Below, in pieces: positions 63,011 through 64,000 of a stretch of 64,000 nucleotides of DNA. How positions within the stretch are numbered: the stretch's first letter is position 1; every line of letters starts with the position of its first letter. The position numbers and the translations under genes are program-made. Origin of the DNA: Corydoras sp. C115 (lineage: Eukaryota > Chordata > Actinopteri > Siluriformes > Callichthyidae); the NCBI GenBank assembly GCA_019802505.1, contig JAFMOC010000952.1, forward strand, positions 62,001 through 126,000, written 5' to 3'. The notes beneath the pieces were generated by a model. The model was given only the letters and a program-made list of their open reading frames with translations, had not been told where the DNA came from and searched no databases.

Positions 63011-64000
63011 CTGTGCCCGTTGCCAGTGCCGGAACGGCCTTGGGCCCACATTGCGTTAGACTTCATGACAGGTCTCCCCTCCTCCAATGGCTACAATACC
63101 ATCCTCTCGGTCCTCGATCGGTTCTCCCGGGCGGTTAAACTTTTCCCCCTTAAGGGGCTGCCCTTGGCGTTCGAGACGGCCGAACTTCTGTTCTCTAGGG
63201 TGTTTACCTCGTTTGGGATCCCGGAGTTTATCCTCTCAGATTGAGGCCCCCAGTTTACATCAGCCATCTGGAGGGCGTTTTGTGAGAAGCTGGGGGCCTC
63301 CGTCAGTCTCTCCTCGGGGTTCCACCCCCAAACTAATGGGTCTTGTGAATGCTCGCATCAAGAGACGAACAAGTTCCTCCGGATTTATGCTCACCGCAAT
63401 CCATCCGATTGGTCGCGGTACCTCCCCTGGGCGGAGATTGCCCAGAACTCGCTGCGCCACTCGGCCACCGGCCTCACCCCGTTTCAGTGCGTACTGGGAT
63501 ACCAGCCTCCCTTTGCACCCTGGAGCGGAGAGGAGTCGGAGGCGCCTGCTGTGGACGCTTGGTTCCAGCGCAGCGAGGAGATCTGGGCCCAGGTCCACCA
63601 GCGGGTTGAAGCAGTAATCCGGAGATACAAACGCTTCGCGGATCGCTCTCGGGGTGACGCCCCTCATTACAACGTAGGTGACATGGTGTGGCTCAGTACC
63701 CGGGACATCTGGTGTCGTCAGGGTACTTGTAAACTCCTGCCCCGGTTTTTGGGCCCATTCCGGGTAGAAGCCATCATTAATGAGGTCGCGGTCCGGCTTA
63801 AGCTCCCGCGCCATTTGCGAGTGCACCCGACCTTTCACGTCTCCCTTCTCAAACCATTTGTTCCAGGTCCGCTTGATGCTAATTGGACAGAGTCCAATAG
63901 AGAGACACAGGAGGGAAATGACTCCAACATCTACTCTGTGTCCTCTCTGTTGGACTCCCGCCGGTGCCGGGGCAAAGTGCAGTACCTGGTGGATTGGGAG
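63011..64000 (+). pseudogene. Ty3/Gypsy chromovirus integrase and chromodomain, partial
   Basis: The translation starts at ERPWAHIALDFMTGLP (first catalytic Asp), continues FILSD, a TGA stop (63242), GPQFTSAIWRAFCEKLG (second Asp just before the stop) and NGSCECSHQETNKFLR with the glutamate. The C-terminal integrase domain (VGDMVWLSTRDI, LLPRFLGPFRVEAI, HLRVHPTFHVSLLKPF) follows, then YSVSSLLDSRRCRGKVQYLVDW, the start of a chromodomain, cut by the window edge. The stop fits a CGA to TGA change. Protease, RT and RNase H are absent upstream, so the element is 5'-truncated or rearranged. Confidence 0.93.

Overview
This window looks like a repeat-dense stretch of a teleost fish nuclear genome. 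The evidence is at least nine tRNA-derived SINE copies with TGAA tails, L2, L1, Rex1-type and U2-targeting Tx1-clade LINEs, hAT MITEs, Tc1/mariner pieces, a Helitron-type relic, a Ty3/Gypsy chromovirus, solo LTRs and long TA/CA microsatellites. The SINE and the CCGAGTAGCGGATCC-type LTRs suggest a fish close to catfishes or characins, but I cannot name a species. I see no intact single-copy host protein gene. The only conventional host genes are U2 snRNA genes, and all of them are broken.

Layout. 0-3 kb: two SINEs, a hAT MITE with perfect 8-bp target duplication, and a hAT transposase tail. 3.06-6.7 kb: element A, with 184-bp tandem repeats in opposite orientation at its two ends and a C48-protease-tail/PHD-finger ORF inside. 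6.9-10.6 kb: a LINE tail, a Tc1-like fragment, a second hAT MITE and a solo LTR. 11.8-12.9 kb: exon-like minus-strand segments of an unrecognised relic. 13.9-14.5 kb: a large palindrome. 15.9-17.9 kb: a Helitron-like PIF1 helicase relic. 18.9-21.9 kb: an L1 LINE. 22-27.4 kb: an L2 LINE split by a 1.16-kb solo LTR.

27.4-44.3 kb is the centre of interest: a minus-strand tandem array of U2 snRNA genes. LINEs of the Tx1/Keno type have inserted into U2 at the branch-site recognition sequence (after U2 nt 36). Element E3 (4.6 kb) cleanly splits one U2 gene. E2 (5.3 kb) sits in the next gene and E4 (internally deleted but with a 322-codon open frame) in the third. E1 and E0 are truncated relatives piled up downstream. 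Two LINE families (here K1 and K2) with different 3' tails use the same site. The intact U2 repeat unit would be about 785 bp.

44.5-64 kb: SINEs; element B, a relative of A with its interior in the opposite orientation; an L1 remnant carrying a LTR-internal-LTR-internal-LTR array and a solo LTR; a minisatellite; another solo LTR; Rex1-like LINE pieces; an LTR with polypurine tract; GC-rich 21-bp and 30-bp minisatellites; an L2 reverse-transcriptase fragment; and, running off the right edge, the integrase/chromodomain end of a Ty3/Gypsy element. Almost nothing here works as an operon or pathway. The architecture is layered insertion, and target-site duplications allow much of the order to be read.
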